From NCBI GenBank assembly GCA_900316965.1, contig ONEY01000002.1, positions 103,468-167,467 on the forward strand: 64,000 nucleotides of DNA, in the 5' to 3' direction. The notes under the pieces are model-generated. The model did no database searches, was not told the origin of the DNA, and saw nothing but the letters and a program-made list of their open reading frames with translations. This DNA is from an uncultured Bacteroidales bacterium (GTDB taxonomy: Bacteria > Bacteroidota > Bacteroidia > Bacteroidales > P3). The position numbers and the translations under genes are program-made. Numbering within the stretch: the first letter of the stretch is position 1; every line of letters starts with the position of its first letter. Of the stretch, positions 53,042 through 63,328 are shown piece after piece.

Positions 53042-56000
53042 TTAATATTCTTTCACCACATACGCATAGTGAGAAAAATCCAGTGGATTGTTCTCCATAC
53101 GACGCATCACATATTTATGTATGTAAACCTGTCCCTTGGTAATTAACTTCTCCATTATCTTAGGATTGGCCACCACCAACCAGCCTTCCGATGCTTCATA
53201 ACGGTTTCCCGACGAACCGTTAATGTTTCCGCTTTGCCAGTAAACCGATTCCACCATTTTCTCCCCTCTTTCGTCCTCCCAAGCGAAACAACCATCCTTG
53301 CAGGGACTCAATTCCAATAAGGTGGCCAAGGCCGGATTGATAGCAATCCAATGGCTCTTGTTAGGGAAGTCAGTGTAGTAGCCACTCCTGATTAAAATCA
53401 ATTCAGGTTCTTTCCATCCTAATCGCAAATAATCAGAGGTCTCGTGCATAAATGGAGCATACCCGAATATAAAATTCCCATTAAAAGCCTCCTCCTTCTC
53501 TGCAAAAAACGAGATCTTCGACTGGTACTCCTCAACAGGATTGTTGTCACCCATTTTTTTAACATGCGTAATCTCGCCTATCACCATAAGACCTTTGTAT
53601 AAAGGCAATGTATCTGTAAATCTTGGGGATTTCTTTGATTCCTTAATCCACTCCTTATCAACAGACCAGGATTTGGGGTCGGCGATGCGTTGTATGAAAT
53701 CCGGCTTGCCGGTTGCTTCAACAACAATATTTCTGAAGTCACGTGAAGCAAACACGCTGTCCCTGTAATTATAACGTATCACACCTGCGTCTTTTAGTTC
53801 GGCTACCACGGCCAACATTCCGTCCAAAGCCGCCTGAACGTGGGCTTTCTTATACGAGTATCTAAGGCCAATGTCGTTATAATGTCTGCCAAGCCATTCG
53901 TTTTGTTGCACATAGTCAACAGCAGCTTCCTCATACTTCTTCATCAGTTCCACCGCCCTATAATCCAACGTACGACTGTCGATTCCTGATAGTTCCGACA
54001 AGTAATCGCTCCAATGAGAGGCAATCCTCATGATGCTGCTCGCATCCCGCCAATTGATTTTTGTGACATTGTTCTTATCTTGCGATAAATCCAACAACTG
54101 TTCTTGTGTTGCTGTAAACACCAAGGAATAAGTTGCAGGCAAAGTTTTTCCTGGCGCTTTAGGAATCGATTCATCAACGGCATCGAGAATCTTGGCGGCG
54201 AAGATGCGAAACTGGTAATTCTCAGACACGGCACACTTTATAGCGAGGTCTTTGAATTCAGCCAATCGGGAGGATTTTAGTTCAACAAGATAGCATCCAA
54301 TTTCAAGGAGCATTCGCGTTGAATTGAAATCGACAGGCATAGATCCAATCAAATCAACACGGCTTTCATTGTACAGATGAGCCAACAGCATTTTGGAACG
54401 CTCCATAATGCACACAATGGGCGTATTCGCCAAAAAGAGCAGCCAATCACGAATTATTTCACAAACAGAACTATCATCCGGGCTGATTTCAGGTTTATCA
54501 TCCTCACAAACGGCATCCTCTCTCATAATCCGGTTCATGTAGGCAAATTCTTCAGCAAATAGCCTCTTGTGATCAACCGTTTTGGTAAGCAACGGGAAAG
54601 ATTCGTCTAAATAACGGCTTGTACCATAAGAATACCCATCAAGAATGTCGTTGGCGAATAATTCCAATGTCACGTCACGGCCACGCACTTCGTCCACTTC
54701 CTGCAACACCGAGCATGCCTTAATCCTTGTACCTCCATCATAAAACTTATTCCATCCCGAAGGATTTGAAGCCTCAACCGCTTCAATAGCTTTATCCCAC
54801 GCCTCTTCTTTTCTGCCTGCCGCCAACAACGCTTTGGCCTCCATACACAGTATTTCACACTCTCTTTCTGTTTTTTTCTCTTCTGATGCAGGTTCAGCCA
54901 GCATCTCATCGAGTTTCTTCATCAAGTCAACTGAAATGTTTTCCGGGCACTCCGTCTGGATTTTCTGCTTCAAAAACGGCACCCTATCCATAAACGCCTC
55001 ACCTAAGATTCGTTTTCCACAATTGACCACTGCACTCAGCACATCCGTGTCTAATTCATAGGAATAGTTGTCATCCGTATATAGATGTATCGTGGTGAAG
55101 TAGCGCAACAAAGCCAGAAACTCCTCCTCGGTTTGTGCCCTATCCGAAAGCTCTACCAACAAAGAAGATGAAACCGAAAGGAAATAATTATATTCCTTGT
55201 CAAGTTGCCATATCGCCATTTTCAGCCCTGACCGCAGATTAAATGAAAGCGTTTCGTTCAACAGCTCCTTTGCGGCATACAAACGGGTTCTGCTTTCAGC
55301 TACAGATTCTATGTATTTAAGTCTGGATGTCAGCCAGTGGATGCGTTCCACCGCATTCTCGCTGTCATTCCTGATTGAATCACCAATCCATTCTGCAAAC
55401 ATTGAAGGCTGGTAATCCTTCCGATAGCCGATGCCGAAAGACTCTTCAAGCATTTTATGGAAACACACTTCCGCTTTGTCATAACATCCCACTTCAAGCC
55501 AGGCTCTGCCTTGTCGCAGAGCCTCCTCTTCTCGGCCATTGATGTCTTGTTCATCCAGCATGTTCACTTCTATCTTCAACAACTGCGTCTTGCACCATTC
55601 CTTATCATAGCCCACCTTATAAAATGCCATAATGGCTTTTCTTTGTGAATGGGCATCCGCTCTACATGTGGTTTCAGCAAAATACTCGGCAAACGCTTTA
55701 GCCACATCACTCAACATCGAATCTCCAAAAACCTTGGCCGAATCCACCACAAACTCATAAAAATCGCCTCGATGTTTAGACAATTGATAAGCATATAAAT
55801 TGTGAAGTGTCAGGTTGAGCAAAGCATCATAAGACCTGATGGAGTATTTCACATGCGACAAGAACGAAGTGTCATGTTGACCCGTAAAGGCTCTGCCTGT
55901 CATCTGTGCGATGGTGAACACCCTTCTTGCATAACTTACCATCAACCCATTTTCAGATTTAGAATTGTCATCAGGCACCAGCTTCAGCATCTCGTCATCA

Positions 56001-58891
56001 TAGCCCAGCTTGGCACGAACACTGATATAGAAAATGTGGGAGGATAATGCATCAAAGTCATCATCACGATATCTGTTCAAGTAAAACGAGCCCAAATCCT
56101 TCCACGAAACTTTATCAACAAATGCCTTAACCTCATCGTCGGGCCGCTTTGCCTTTGTTGCAATATAAGCCATGCGCAAATAATCCGCCTTTTGTGCGTT
56201 TGACGTCAAGAATAGGGTTTTTGCCTTTTCATAATATGATTGTAACAAATCCTTGCTTGAAGCCAATTCATTCAGTTGATCAATCGCTGTATCGTAGGCG
56301 TTGTAAATAAGCAGGCTGTTGTTTTTATCCGTAGTCAAAAATCCAAGCAATTTATCAAATTTCTCCCATTGCCCTTGTTCTGCCAACGAATCGAGATATT
56401 CATTGATAAAGCCACGTTTGCTTCTCTCCTTGTCTAACACTTCACCTCTCTCATTTGCCAATGTGCCACAATAGGCCACAAAGTTATCTATATGGTTTTC
56501 CACCTCCTCCCAATCCAGAAAATAACCGGCGGTTTTCACCCATAGCTCAAGCGTTTCCCTCTGTTCACGATAATCATTATGCTGATTTTTTCGCTCGTTA
56601 TATCCAGGTGACAAAAATTCAGGATACGACAAATCAAACAGCAAAGCGCCTTCGTCTTTATCGCCTGCTTTGCAAAACTCCATAGCCATGGTCATAGCAT
56701 ACGTCTGTGAGCAATACAAGCGCAGACCTTCCCTGAGTATTGACTTCGCCAATGAACACCGGCCCGACCAAACAAACTCCTTTGTCAACGACATCACAGA
56801 ATAGTCCTGGGAATCCATTTGGCTCAGCTGGTTTTCAAGCAACAAGTATCTTACCACCAAATAAGGGTCTTTACGCTGCTTGGCAATCTCCACGCCGTAT
56901 TCCATATCATGCCTGATACTCCAAAGTGGACGATAGTTTTGTGCCTGAGTATAAAGATTTTCGGGCGTTATTTCATCAACAAATTGGTCATATTCGCCAG
57001 CCTTGTACAAATAATAGCCTCGTCCCCATCCCGAACAATAATGCTCTGACAGTCTCTTGTAATAGGCCACGTCCTTCTCGTTGCTATAATCCCCAGTCAG
57101 AACATCTGCAGCAGTTTTGTCCAGCAAGTATTGACGGAAAGAGTTGTGGAAGAACGACAGTTCCTGACCTCCCTTGTCGAACCTGAACAAATGCCACATC
57201 CTATGCCTGATATCCAATATGTTGTCTTCTGTACACAGGCTTCTAACGTCATCAAATTTGATTACTCCGGAGATTCTGGCAATCAAGCCTAAGGCATTAT
57301 TCAAAGCCGCCTTTTCTTCAAGCAGCGTTCCCGTTATTCTTTGGTAATAATCTTCTACACCTTCTGGTGCATCATCGACAGAATTTATTACATCTACCCC
57401 TTCGTTTGCTATCTGATTCAGCAAATAATGTAAATACAGGGGATGGCCTTGAGACTTACGCCAACATTTCACCAGCAACTCATCGGTAATCAGTTCAGGT
57501 GCAATCAGTTTGCGGCACAAGGCATCTGATTCCGTCTTGCTCAGCGGCGGCATTTCCACAAGATTGGTTTTCTTTGCCGATTCTTTCTCAATTTCAGCAT
57601 CCAGATTCAAGTGGTCGAAATGCTGGCTACCCAAAACAAATACCACACCGTCGGGAATATCCGATGGCGAAGGCAGTACACGCATCAATGTGTGGGCACA
57701 GTCAGTATATTCACGGGTGATATGATCCAGACCATCCACAATAACGAGGAACGGGACACCCGTTTCGGCAAACTTTTTTGAAAGGTCGTGCATCTGCTTA
57801 TAGAACCGCTCTTTCAGGGAAGAAAAGTCCTTGAATGAAGGTAGCATACTTCGGCTATCAAAACCCGCCTTATTTATCTGGACAACAATGTCGTTCAAAA
57901 AGGTTGTTCCACTGCCACGGCTGCTATCGTTTCGCTGAGAAGAGGGATTCAGAAAATCGAACGCATAAAACCTCACAGAAGGATTCTTGAGTCTTCTCGT
58001 CCATTGGGTAAGCAAAGTTGATTTTCCAGAGCCAGGGGAACCTTTCAAGAACAAATAGCCCTTCGTTTTGCCTTTTAGGCAAGCATTCAGCTGGGCTATG
58101 CCCAATGCGTTTGGAACGTATGATTCTTCAGGTACTACAAGATTGTGTTCAAAAATAGGTTCAAACCTATTGAGCCAGCCCAATTTGATGAAGATATCCC
58201 TCTCGCCTATAGGGTTATTCACTCCCTTGCGAGCCACTAACTCTTGAATCAATCTATTAATGTGAATGATGTCGTCGATTCTATCGTCTTCGTAGGCTTT
58301 GGCCACTTCAATGAGTTCCTGATGATAGTCGAAAGAAAATGTAAACACCTGCCAGAAGGCGTCCCACTCTGTTTCATTCAAAGTGGATTCTGCCCTCAAG
58401 TCATTCAATGCCGCCTGCCATCGTGATTCAACCGTTTCCCTATTCTTTAGTTTCCGGAGCACTCCTTTCTCAAATGCAGCAAACCCGCCGACTTTTTTAC
58501 CTGCCAATTTAATGATGCTATGGTCACAAGTGGAGAGCAATTTGTTAGTCAACAATTTAGGCCAAACTGTTTTGTCGGGATAGATATGTTTTAAGTTTCT
58601 CCAACCCTTCACTATATCTGGAATCAACGCCTTGAAGTCGAGATATGACATTGTATCGTCAATAGTAGTCCATTTCACTTGATAAGCGAACACATCATAG
58701 CTGGTCACATATACAATATCATCCAGCTTCCCCACATTTTCTTCCCTATCAGCCACTCGAATTTCTTCCAAGTCTCCCAACTCAATGGCTTCGTACACTT
58801 TAATGGCAAACTCGTCGTACTGCGGCAAGTAACCACCCATCGCTGTACGCTCTCCACTTAACGCTATGTCAAACTGGACGTTGCTCATCAT
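53042..58891 (-). CDS. Giant STAND-type NTPase with Cap4/DUF4297-like N-terminus (Avs-like)
   Basis: This cytoplasmic protein has 1949 residues. Residues ~10-150 resemble the Cap4/DUF4297 nuclease fold: GGYLPQYDEFAIKVYEAI, a GKLDDIVYV strand and VFAYQVKW, the Asp and QVK positions of a PD-(D/E)xK site. A P-loop follows (LKGSPGSGKSTLL, near 283-295) with Walker B LVIVDGLDH (~382-390), as in STAND/NACHT NTPases. From ~640 to ~1650 is a long helical repeat region like a TPR-type sensor, and the last ~250 residues form a separate beta-rich domain (LPLYKGLMVIGEITH to the end). The layout matches Avs-type phage sensors. The start ATG overlaps the upstream stop (TGATG), so both proteins are coupled. 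The target is unknown. Confidence 0.7.
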   Translation of the reverse strand: MMSNVQFDIALSGERTAMGGYLPQYDEFAIKVYEAIELGDLEEIRVADREENVGKLDDIVYVTSYDVFAYQVKWTTIDDTMSYLDFKALIPDIVKGWRNLKHIYPDKTVWPKLLTNKLLSTCDHSIIKLAGKKVGGFAAFEKGVLRKLKNRETVESRWQAALNDLRAESTLNETEWDAFWQVFTFSFDYHQELIEVAKAYEDDRIDDIIHINRLIQELVARKGVNNPIGERDIFIKLGWLNRFEPIFEHNLVVPEESYVPNALGIAQLNACLKGKTKGYLFLKGSPGSGKSTLLTQWTRRLKNPSVRFYAFDFLNPSSQRNDSSRGSGTTFLNDIVVQINKAGFDSRSMLPSFKDFSSLKERFYKQMHDLSKKFAETGVPFLVIVDGLDHITREYTDCAHTLMRVLPSPSDIPDGVVFVLGSQHFDHLNLDAEIEKESAKKTNLVEMPPLSKTESDALCRKLIAPELITDELLVKCWRKSQGHPLYLHYLLNQIANEGVDVINSVDDAPEGVEDYYQRITGTLLEEKAALNNALGLIARISGVIKFDDVRSLCTEDNILDIRHRMWHLFRFDKGGQELSFFHNSFRQYLLDKTAADVLTGDYSNEKDVAYYKRLSEHYCSGWGRGYYLYKAGEYDQFVDEITPENLYTQAQNYRPLWSIRHDMEYGVEIAKQRKDPYLVVRYLLLENQLSQMDSQDYSVMSLTKEFVWSGRCSLAKSILREGLRLYCSQTYAMTMAMEFCKAGDKDEGALLFDLSYPEFLSPGYNERKNQHNDYREQRETLELWVKTAGYFLDWEEVENHIDNFVAYCGTLANERGEVLDKERSKRGFINEYLDSLAEQGQWEKFDKLLGFLTTDKNNSLLIYNAYDTAIDQLNELASSKDLLQSYYEKAKTLFLTSNAQKADYLRMAYIATKAKRPDDEVKAFVDKVSWKDLGSFYLNRYRDDDFDALSSHIFYISVRAKLGYDDEMLKLVPDDNSKSENGLMVSYARRVFTIAQMTGRAFTGQHDTSFLSHVKYSIRSYDALLNLTLHNLYAYQLSKHRGDFYEFVVDSAKVFGDSMLSDVAKAFAEYFAETTCRADAHSQRKAIMAFYKVGYDKEWCKTQLLKIEVNMLDEQDINGREEEALRQGRAWLEVGCYDKAEVCFHKMLEESFGIGYRKDYQPSMFAEWIGDSIRNDSENAVERIHWLTSRLKYIESVAESRTRLYAAKELLNETLSFNLRSGLKMAIWQLDKEYNYFLSVSSSLLVELSDRAQTEEEFLALLRYFTTIHLYTDDNYSYELDTDVLSAVVNCGKRILGEAFMDRVPFLKQKIQTECPENISVDLMKKLDEMLAEPASEEKKTERECEILCMEAKALLAAGRKEEAWDKAIEAVEASNPSGWNKFYDGGTRIKACSVLQEVDEVRGRDVTLELFANDILDGYSYGTSRYLDESFPLLTKTVDHKRLFAEEFAYMNRIMREDAVCEDDKPEISPDDSSVCEIIRDWLLFLANTPIVCIMERSKMLLAHLYNESRVDLIGSMPVDFNSTRMLLEIGCYLVELKSSRLAEFKDLAIKCAVSENYQFRIFAAKILDAVDESIPKAPGKTLPATYSLVFTATQEQLLDLSQDKNNVTKINWRDASSIMRIASHWSDYLSELSGIDSRTLDYRAVELMKKYEEAAVDYVQQNEWLGRHYNDIGLRYSYKKAHVQAALDGMLAVVAELKDAGVIRYNYRDSVFASRDFRNIVVEATGKPDFIQRIADPKSWSVDKEWIKESKKSPRFTDTLPLYKGLMVIGEITHVKKMGDNNPVEEYQSKISFFAEKEEAFNGNFIFGYAPFMHETSDYLRLGWKEPELILIRSGYYTDFPNKSHWIAINPALATLLELSPCKDGCFAWEDERGEKMVESVYWQSGNINGSSGNRYEASEGWLVVANPKIMEKLITKGQVYIHKYVMRRMENNPLDFSHYAYVVKEY

Positions 58892-61800
58892 CAAACATCA
58901 AATACAATCATCGGGTTATCCATCAAATCAAGTGCGGGCAATACCTTTATCGGTCTGTCTTCTTCAGAGTGGAAGTATTTATATGCTGGCATATTAACTG
59001 TTACAAATACGGATGAACAAGTATAGCTCTCATCCACCTCTTTGCATATTGCCCTAAAAGCCAACATATGGCCCTTGCCCCAAGTATCCCTTTTAATGGG
59101 CATTTCTAAATCATCTTCCGTTTTGCGGTTCTCCGAAAGAATCTCATAGAAAGTTCGGCTTTCATAATAATTCTTGGTTTCCATACAAACAATCTTCTTA
59201 CGCTCTGTGTTGATGAGAAGCACATCAATATCACCTATCATCTCCTCGTTTTCCAGTTGTTCTCCAGGACCAATCTTCACTCCATGAAAAGCCAAGAGAT
59301 GCCCTAAGCCTAAAGCATTATAAAAGCCAGTCAAATCATTTTCAAATATAGCTCCTTTCTTCCTATTGATCTCGCGCAAATACGATTTCATCTTTGAGGA
59401 AACCGGATGTAGTTTACCCTCGTTCAATCTTTCCAACATTATACGCTCATGCTGATGAAGCGATTTGGTGCTGAACAAGACTCTTCCTTGGTACAAAATC
59501 CAGGGGCGTGACGATATTTGGAATTTTCTATTGAAGCGCTGAATGAAACTTTCGCTGTAAGAAGCTCCTTCAGCCATACCCTTAAACAAGCAAAAGGCAG
59601 AACGGAAGACATCCACCTCATCAGATTCCAAGACATTAAGCAACACTTTGTCTTCAAATTCTTTCCATATCAAGTCAACAATAGGTTGACCTGCATCAAA
59701 GGCGTAATCCAAAGATTGCCCGATAACGGCTTTCCACTTTGAAAAGTCCACCTTGAATTCCTCTTTGAACGCTTCTTGGAATTCTGCATCCTCAACATCA
59801 ATGTTGAGCTTGCTTCGCATCGCGCTCAGTTTCCTGTATGCTTCCGGTCTATACAATTCGTTCTCGCGCAAATTCAAGAAGTAAGACATCCTCTCATTTA
59901 TTCTATTCCGAGGCAGTTCTACCCTACCGTTAGGAATAATGCGCAGTTCATAACCAGGCATCTTGGTCGATAATATATCCATATAGGAGCCAAACACATA
60001 CAACTCATGCATATAGGCATAAATATGGTCTATTTCTCTCAAAGGAAAGTCTTTTATGGTAGTCGCAGAGTTGAAATCTTTTGAGACGATGCGCTCAATA
60101 AGACATTGTGTCAAGTTGTTGGTTTCAGAATACTTGAACAACAGATCCTTTTGTTCATCAAAACTGGCACCAACATATCTCATCAGAGCATTCACCTTTT
60201 CAAATCTAACTTGGGTGGTAGCCAACCAATAAAGTGACCCATGATGCAGTTTCAACAGCTGCATCACAAACTCTTTCGAGGCATACCTTTCAAGGAGTGC
60301 ATTCAGTTTGTCGCCCAAGAAGTTCACCACTTTGGTTGCTGTATTCCATGACCCGTCCCATGTCAGCATGACATCTTCCCCTTTTCGGCTCAAATGCTCT
60401 GCTATCTCATCAAGCACCTCGTCGCACAAATGCTCATTCACATCATAGGTTCCATCATACTGGTCGTGTATCTGCCAATATTCCAAGCCATTCCTTTCCA
60501 CTAACAGCATTTGTCCCTTACACTCGTCGAATATTTGTTGGCTTTTCTTTTGAAAATCCGAGGCAAGAATGTAGCCGTAATGGTTCATCTTTTCCAAAAC
60601 AAAGTCAAGTAAGGCTTGCTCGTCTGTTTTACCCTGATAGTCTTTCTCAAAAAAACTTCTTGAAACCGTCAACAAGAGGTCATGGGACTTTATGTTGAAA
60701 AGAACCATCATCCCATCTACGAAACAAACCTCTAGTCGATAATTGCCGGGCTTGAATAGCGATTCTCCGTGACGATGCTCAAACATAAAGAATCTGACCA
60801 GCAAGGCCTTTGTCATTTCCCTCAAAACATGGTGTTCATCTTCATTGTCAGGGCTAAAGTATGCCGCCACTGTAGCATTCCGATATTCGCCTATCAGCAT
60901 TGGTATCTGATCATAACTATCAGGTTCATAAATCGGCAACTCAAGAGGCAACTCATCCAAATGCTTCACCATCACCTTTTGCCCACCATAATCAATCAGA
61001 TGCCTGTCGCTTTTTTGCAAATAGTTGCATTTTATGCCAAAGAAAAGGTCCGGCATCAGATTCACCATGTGATACTCCTTGTCTTGATACAGTGTTCGCT
61101 TATTCTGGCAATAGAAACCATACATATCAACCTCACCACTCATTCCAATCTTGCCACTAAACCTGTCTCTGCTCTTATAGTAATCGTATAAGTCATTGAG
61201 CAACCCCTGCTCATTCCCCATAATGGTTGTGAAGTCGTCAACAGTCAAAGTCATCTCATCGTATGGGAAAGCATGTGGCTTTTCAAAAACAAGCGAACTT
61301 ATGATATGTATTTTCATCACATCCATCCCTGGCCATTTCTCCTTAACCATTTCATCACACTTCCTAATCCCCTCCTCATAATCCTGATAAAACGAGAAAC
61401 AAACCCTTGCAACCTTGTCAGCATCGAATTGATAGACTAAGCAACTTACACGCCCATACCTTTCAGCACATGCACATATACGGTCAGCATACTTTACCGC
61501 CTTATGGCATACCGTCTTTACAATCTCTTGATAATCCTCTTCCAAGTCTTCCTCATGAAGGATTGCTCGCATTACCGTCAGACAACGCAAATAGGCACTC
61601 GTCAGCAAGGCCGACGGCTCCATCACCAGGAAATCGCCAGAGTTCAGAAGATAGAATGGTGTGGTCTCAATGGGGCTATAACAATCCCTTGTCTCGAAGT
61701 ATTGTTCTATGGCACTTGCATTGTCGTAGTATATATTCTGTTCCGCCTCTTCCCAACTCTGCCCATACTTGGCAAAGGTCTGTTCCAACTCCTTCTGAGT

Positions 61801-62313
61801 AAAAATCAGGTACGATTGTTTCTCCAACGAACGTTCTTCACTGGGTAGAAAAAGCTCGCCATAATTGCTGTCACCTTTCTCATATCTGGCAAAGCCACAA
61901 CGCTGGGCTATTTTATCTGACAAATCCAGCAAAGCATAGACTTCTCCAAAAGTGTCATCATCGATATTTTTGTTCATTGCCACCAGAAAAAGCCTTGTAA
62001 GGGTATAATGCACATTAGCAAAGATTCCAGGGAACGCCCTAAATGTACCTTTTTGTGAATGAACAGTGTCCACATACATGAATTCTTGTGGGTCTTCCAT
62101 CATATCGTAGGGATAGTATTGACCAACCTTTTTCTCAAAATCCTCCGCACAAAACGCATCATCCCCGCCATCCACTGTCAAAGCATTGTAAAGCAGCGTG
62201 GAGGCTTGGATAATATGCGATGAATTTTGTTCAAATAAAAACAAACTGGCAAGATACCTTACCAGTTCGTCCTTTTTATAATCACCTAAAAATGAGAGAT
62301 CATATTTATTCAT
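58891..62313 (-). CDS. Large protein with C-terminal PD-(D/E)xK nuclease-like domain
   Basis: A 1140-residue protein without signal peptide or membrane segment. The first ~980 residues are mixed helical and strand sequence that I do not recognise. The last ~150 carry a PD-(D/E)xK pattern: KGAIFENDL (Glu ~991), IGDIDVLLI (Asp ~1028-1030) and VCMETKNYYES (Glu ~1045, Lys ~1047), then a helical segment and TCSSVFVTVNMP. Such domains cleave DNA or RNA; the IDVLLI/ETKNY layout is close to Mrr/NERD-like and Vsr-like nucleases. Its gene is first in a two-gene operon with the STAND NTPase. The ATG at 62313 is used; a GTG one codon earlier is possible. A defence role is inferred. Confidence 0.65.
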   Translation of the reverse strand: MNKYDLSFLGDYKKDELVRYLASLFLFEQNSSHIIQASTLLYNALTVDGGDDAFCAEDFEKKVGQYYPYDMMEDPQEFMYVDTVHSQKGTFRAFPGIFANVHYTLTRLFLVAMNKNIDDDTFGEVYALLDLSDKIAQRCGFARYEKGDSNYGELFLPSEERSLEKQSYLIFTQKELEQTFAKYGQSWEEAEQNIYYDNASAIEQYFETRDCYSPIETTPFYLLNSGDFLVMEPSALLTSAYLRCLTVMRAILHEEDLEEDYQEIVKTVCHKAVKYADRICACAERYGRVSCLVYQFDADKVARVCFSFYQDYEEGIRKCDEMVKEKWPGMDVMKIHIISSLVFEKPHAFPYDEMTLTVDDFTTIMGNEQGLLNDLYDYYKSRDRFSGKIGMSGEVDMYGFYCQNKRTLYQDKEYHMVNLMPDLFFGIKCNYLQKSDRHLIDYGGQKVMVKHLDELPLELPIYEPDSYDQIPMLIGEYRNATVAAYFSPDNEDEHHVLREMTKALLVRFFMFEHRHGESLFKPGNYRLEVCFVDGMMVLFNIKSHDLLLTVSRSFFEKDYQGKTDEQALLDFVLEKMNHYGYILASDFQKKSQQIFDECKGQMLLVERNGLEYWQIHDQYDGTYDVNEHLCDEVLDEIAEHLSRKGEDVMLTWDGSWNTATKVVNFLGDKLNALLERYASKEFVMQLLKLHHGSLYWLATTQVRFEKVNALMRYVGASFDEQKDLLFKYSETNNLTQCLIERIVSKDFNSATTIKDFPLREIDHIYAYMHELYVFGSYMDILSTKMPGYELRIIPNGRVELPRNRINERMSYFLNLRENELYRPEAYRKLSAMRSKLNIDVEDAEFQEAFKEEFKVDFSKWKAVIGQSLDYAFDAGQPIVDLIWKEFEDKVLLNVLESDEVDVFRSAFCLFKGMAEGASYSESFIQRFNRKFQISSRPWILYQGRVLFSTKSLHQHERIMLERLNEGKLHPVSSKMKSYLREINRKKGAIFENDLTGFYNALGLGHLLAFHGVKIGPGEQLENEEMIGDIDVLLINTERKKIVCMETKNYYESRTFYEILSENRKTEDDLEMPIKRDTWGKGHMLAFRAICKEVDESYTCSSVFVTVNMPAYKYFHSEEDRPIKVLPALDLMDNPMIVFDV

Positions 62314-62323
62314 CACAATAGTT

Positions 62324-62461
62324 CTACTTTATGGCATTGAGCATACGCTGGATTCCGTCAGACGCACTGTTTTGCATATCGAAATACATCCGCAAGCGAG
62401 GAGAATCCTTGGATTGGGCTGTGAGTTCGTCAAAAATCTCTTGATCAATTACAATAACAAT
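62324..62461 (-). pseudogene. wbuC: N-terminal fragment of a second WbuC-family cupin gene
   Basis: The frame reads IVIDQEIFDELTAQSKDSPR, LRMYFDMQNSASDGIQRML and NAIK, then a stop; this is the start region of WbuC-type cupins (lacking its first Met and everything after the first third). It lies between the larger wbuC pseudogene and the large nuclease gene. Confidence 0.7.
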
Positions 62462-62595
62462 ATCTCCACTGTGGCCAAAACAAATAACTGCAAAATTGCC
62501 AAACGCCTTTCAAAAAAACTTTCATAAGCATCTTAGCAGTAAGCAGTAAGCTAAAGCGCAAGCACGCCTTCCATCTCATGCAGGACACAAGGGCC

Positions 62596-62936
62596 TTACA
62601 TGAACTCAAAGATAACGCTTGATTCCAAAGCCTCTATCGTGTGCCAGACATTCTTGCTGATGTTCACTCATGGCGGGTTTCTGTGGGGTTAAGGATAATA
62701 TTATCAATTAAGGAGCCGTCATCATTGTATGCGGTTACCTGAACTTTGCCTAGCGAAATGAAAAAAGAATCTTCCTTTGTAGAATGATGGTGTATAGGAA
62801 TGACTGCTCCAGGTTCAACAGCATTCAGAAAACGGTGTCATTTGTCTTCCAAACTTTCTTGGAAGTTCATGTTCATGCGACAACGTGGCGAGTTTTGAGC
62901 CCGCCTCGTCAGGACGTCTAATACTTTATTCGTCAT
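62596..62936 (-). pseudogene. wbuC: WbuC-family cupin pseudogene (in-frame TGA and frameshift)
   Basis: The frame begins MTNKVLDVLTRRAQNSP and continues through the cupin metal-binding segment AVEPGAVIPIHHHSTKED, then LGKVQVTAYNDDGS and, in another frame, SKNVWHTIEALESSVIFEF. WbuC proteins accompany O-antigen and capsule biosynthesis genes. A TGA (62838-62840) interrupts it where a Val or similar codon is expected, and a frameshift occurs near 62655-62680, so the product is not made whole. It probably belonged to the same glycan locus as the two aminotransferases. Confidence 0.82.
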
Positions 62937-63003
62937 CTATCTACTAATGTGACACTACTATCACTTAACTAAAAAAGTAACTGTTATCTTTTATCTATTA
63001 ACT

Positions 63004-63114
63004 CTAAACTAAAGAAAGTATTCCTTCTTCCTTGTCTCGAGCAAACGATCTCTCTTTGTGTTCAATGATAATAATTTCAATGCATTCCACTTTCTTGTAC
63101 GGCTCTATTTCCCA
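63004..63114 (-). pseudogene. Unidentified C-terminal remnant
   Basis: A 36-codon frame without start reads EPYKKVECIEIIIIEHKE, then RSFARDKEEGILSLV and a TAG. The sequence looks like the end of a real protein, but the family is not recognised. It lies between the promoter at 63198 and the wbuC pseudogene. Confidence 0.35.
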
Positions 63115-63197
63115 CTACCGACGTACCCTCAGTCACATAACATTGTATTTAATACAAGAGGTGATTGAAGTGTCATTATTTTCATAATTATAATGTG

Positions 63198-63228
63198 CAA
63201 AGATACTTAGTTTTTCTAGAATGACAAA
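63198..63228 (-). promoter_or_regulatory. Strong promoter reading toward the remnants and large operon
   Basis: The minus strand has TTTG (63225-63228), a 19-base spacer and -7 TATCTTTG (63198-63205), a full match to the Bacteroidota consensus. It is the only clear promoter upstream of the large two-gene operon, about 880 bases from its ATG. Confidence 0.65.
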
Positions 63229-63308
63229 ATGAGATTTTTTAATAATCACTAGGCTGTTGATTTACAGTGATAAGAGATAATCAAACTACATTAGGATAAT
63301 AAAAAAAA

Positions 63309-63328
63309 GGCAGCCGTTATCGGCTGCC
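63309..63328 (-). terminator. Intrinsic terminator for the right aminotransferase gene
   Basis: Perfect 8-bp arms (GGCAGCCG/CGGCTGCC) with a 4-base loop are followed on the minus strand by a run of eight T. It lies 108 bases after the aminotransferase stop. Confidence 0.85.
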
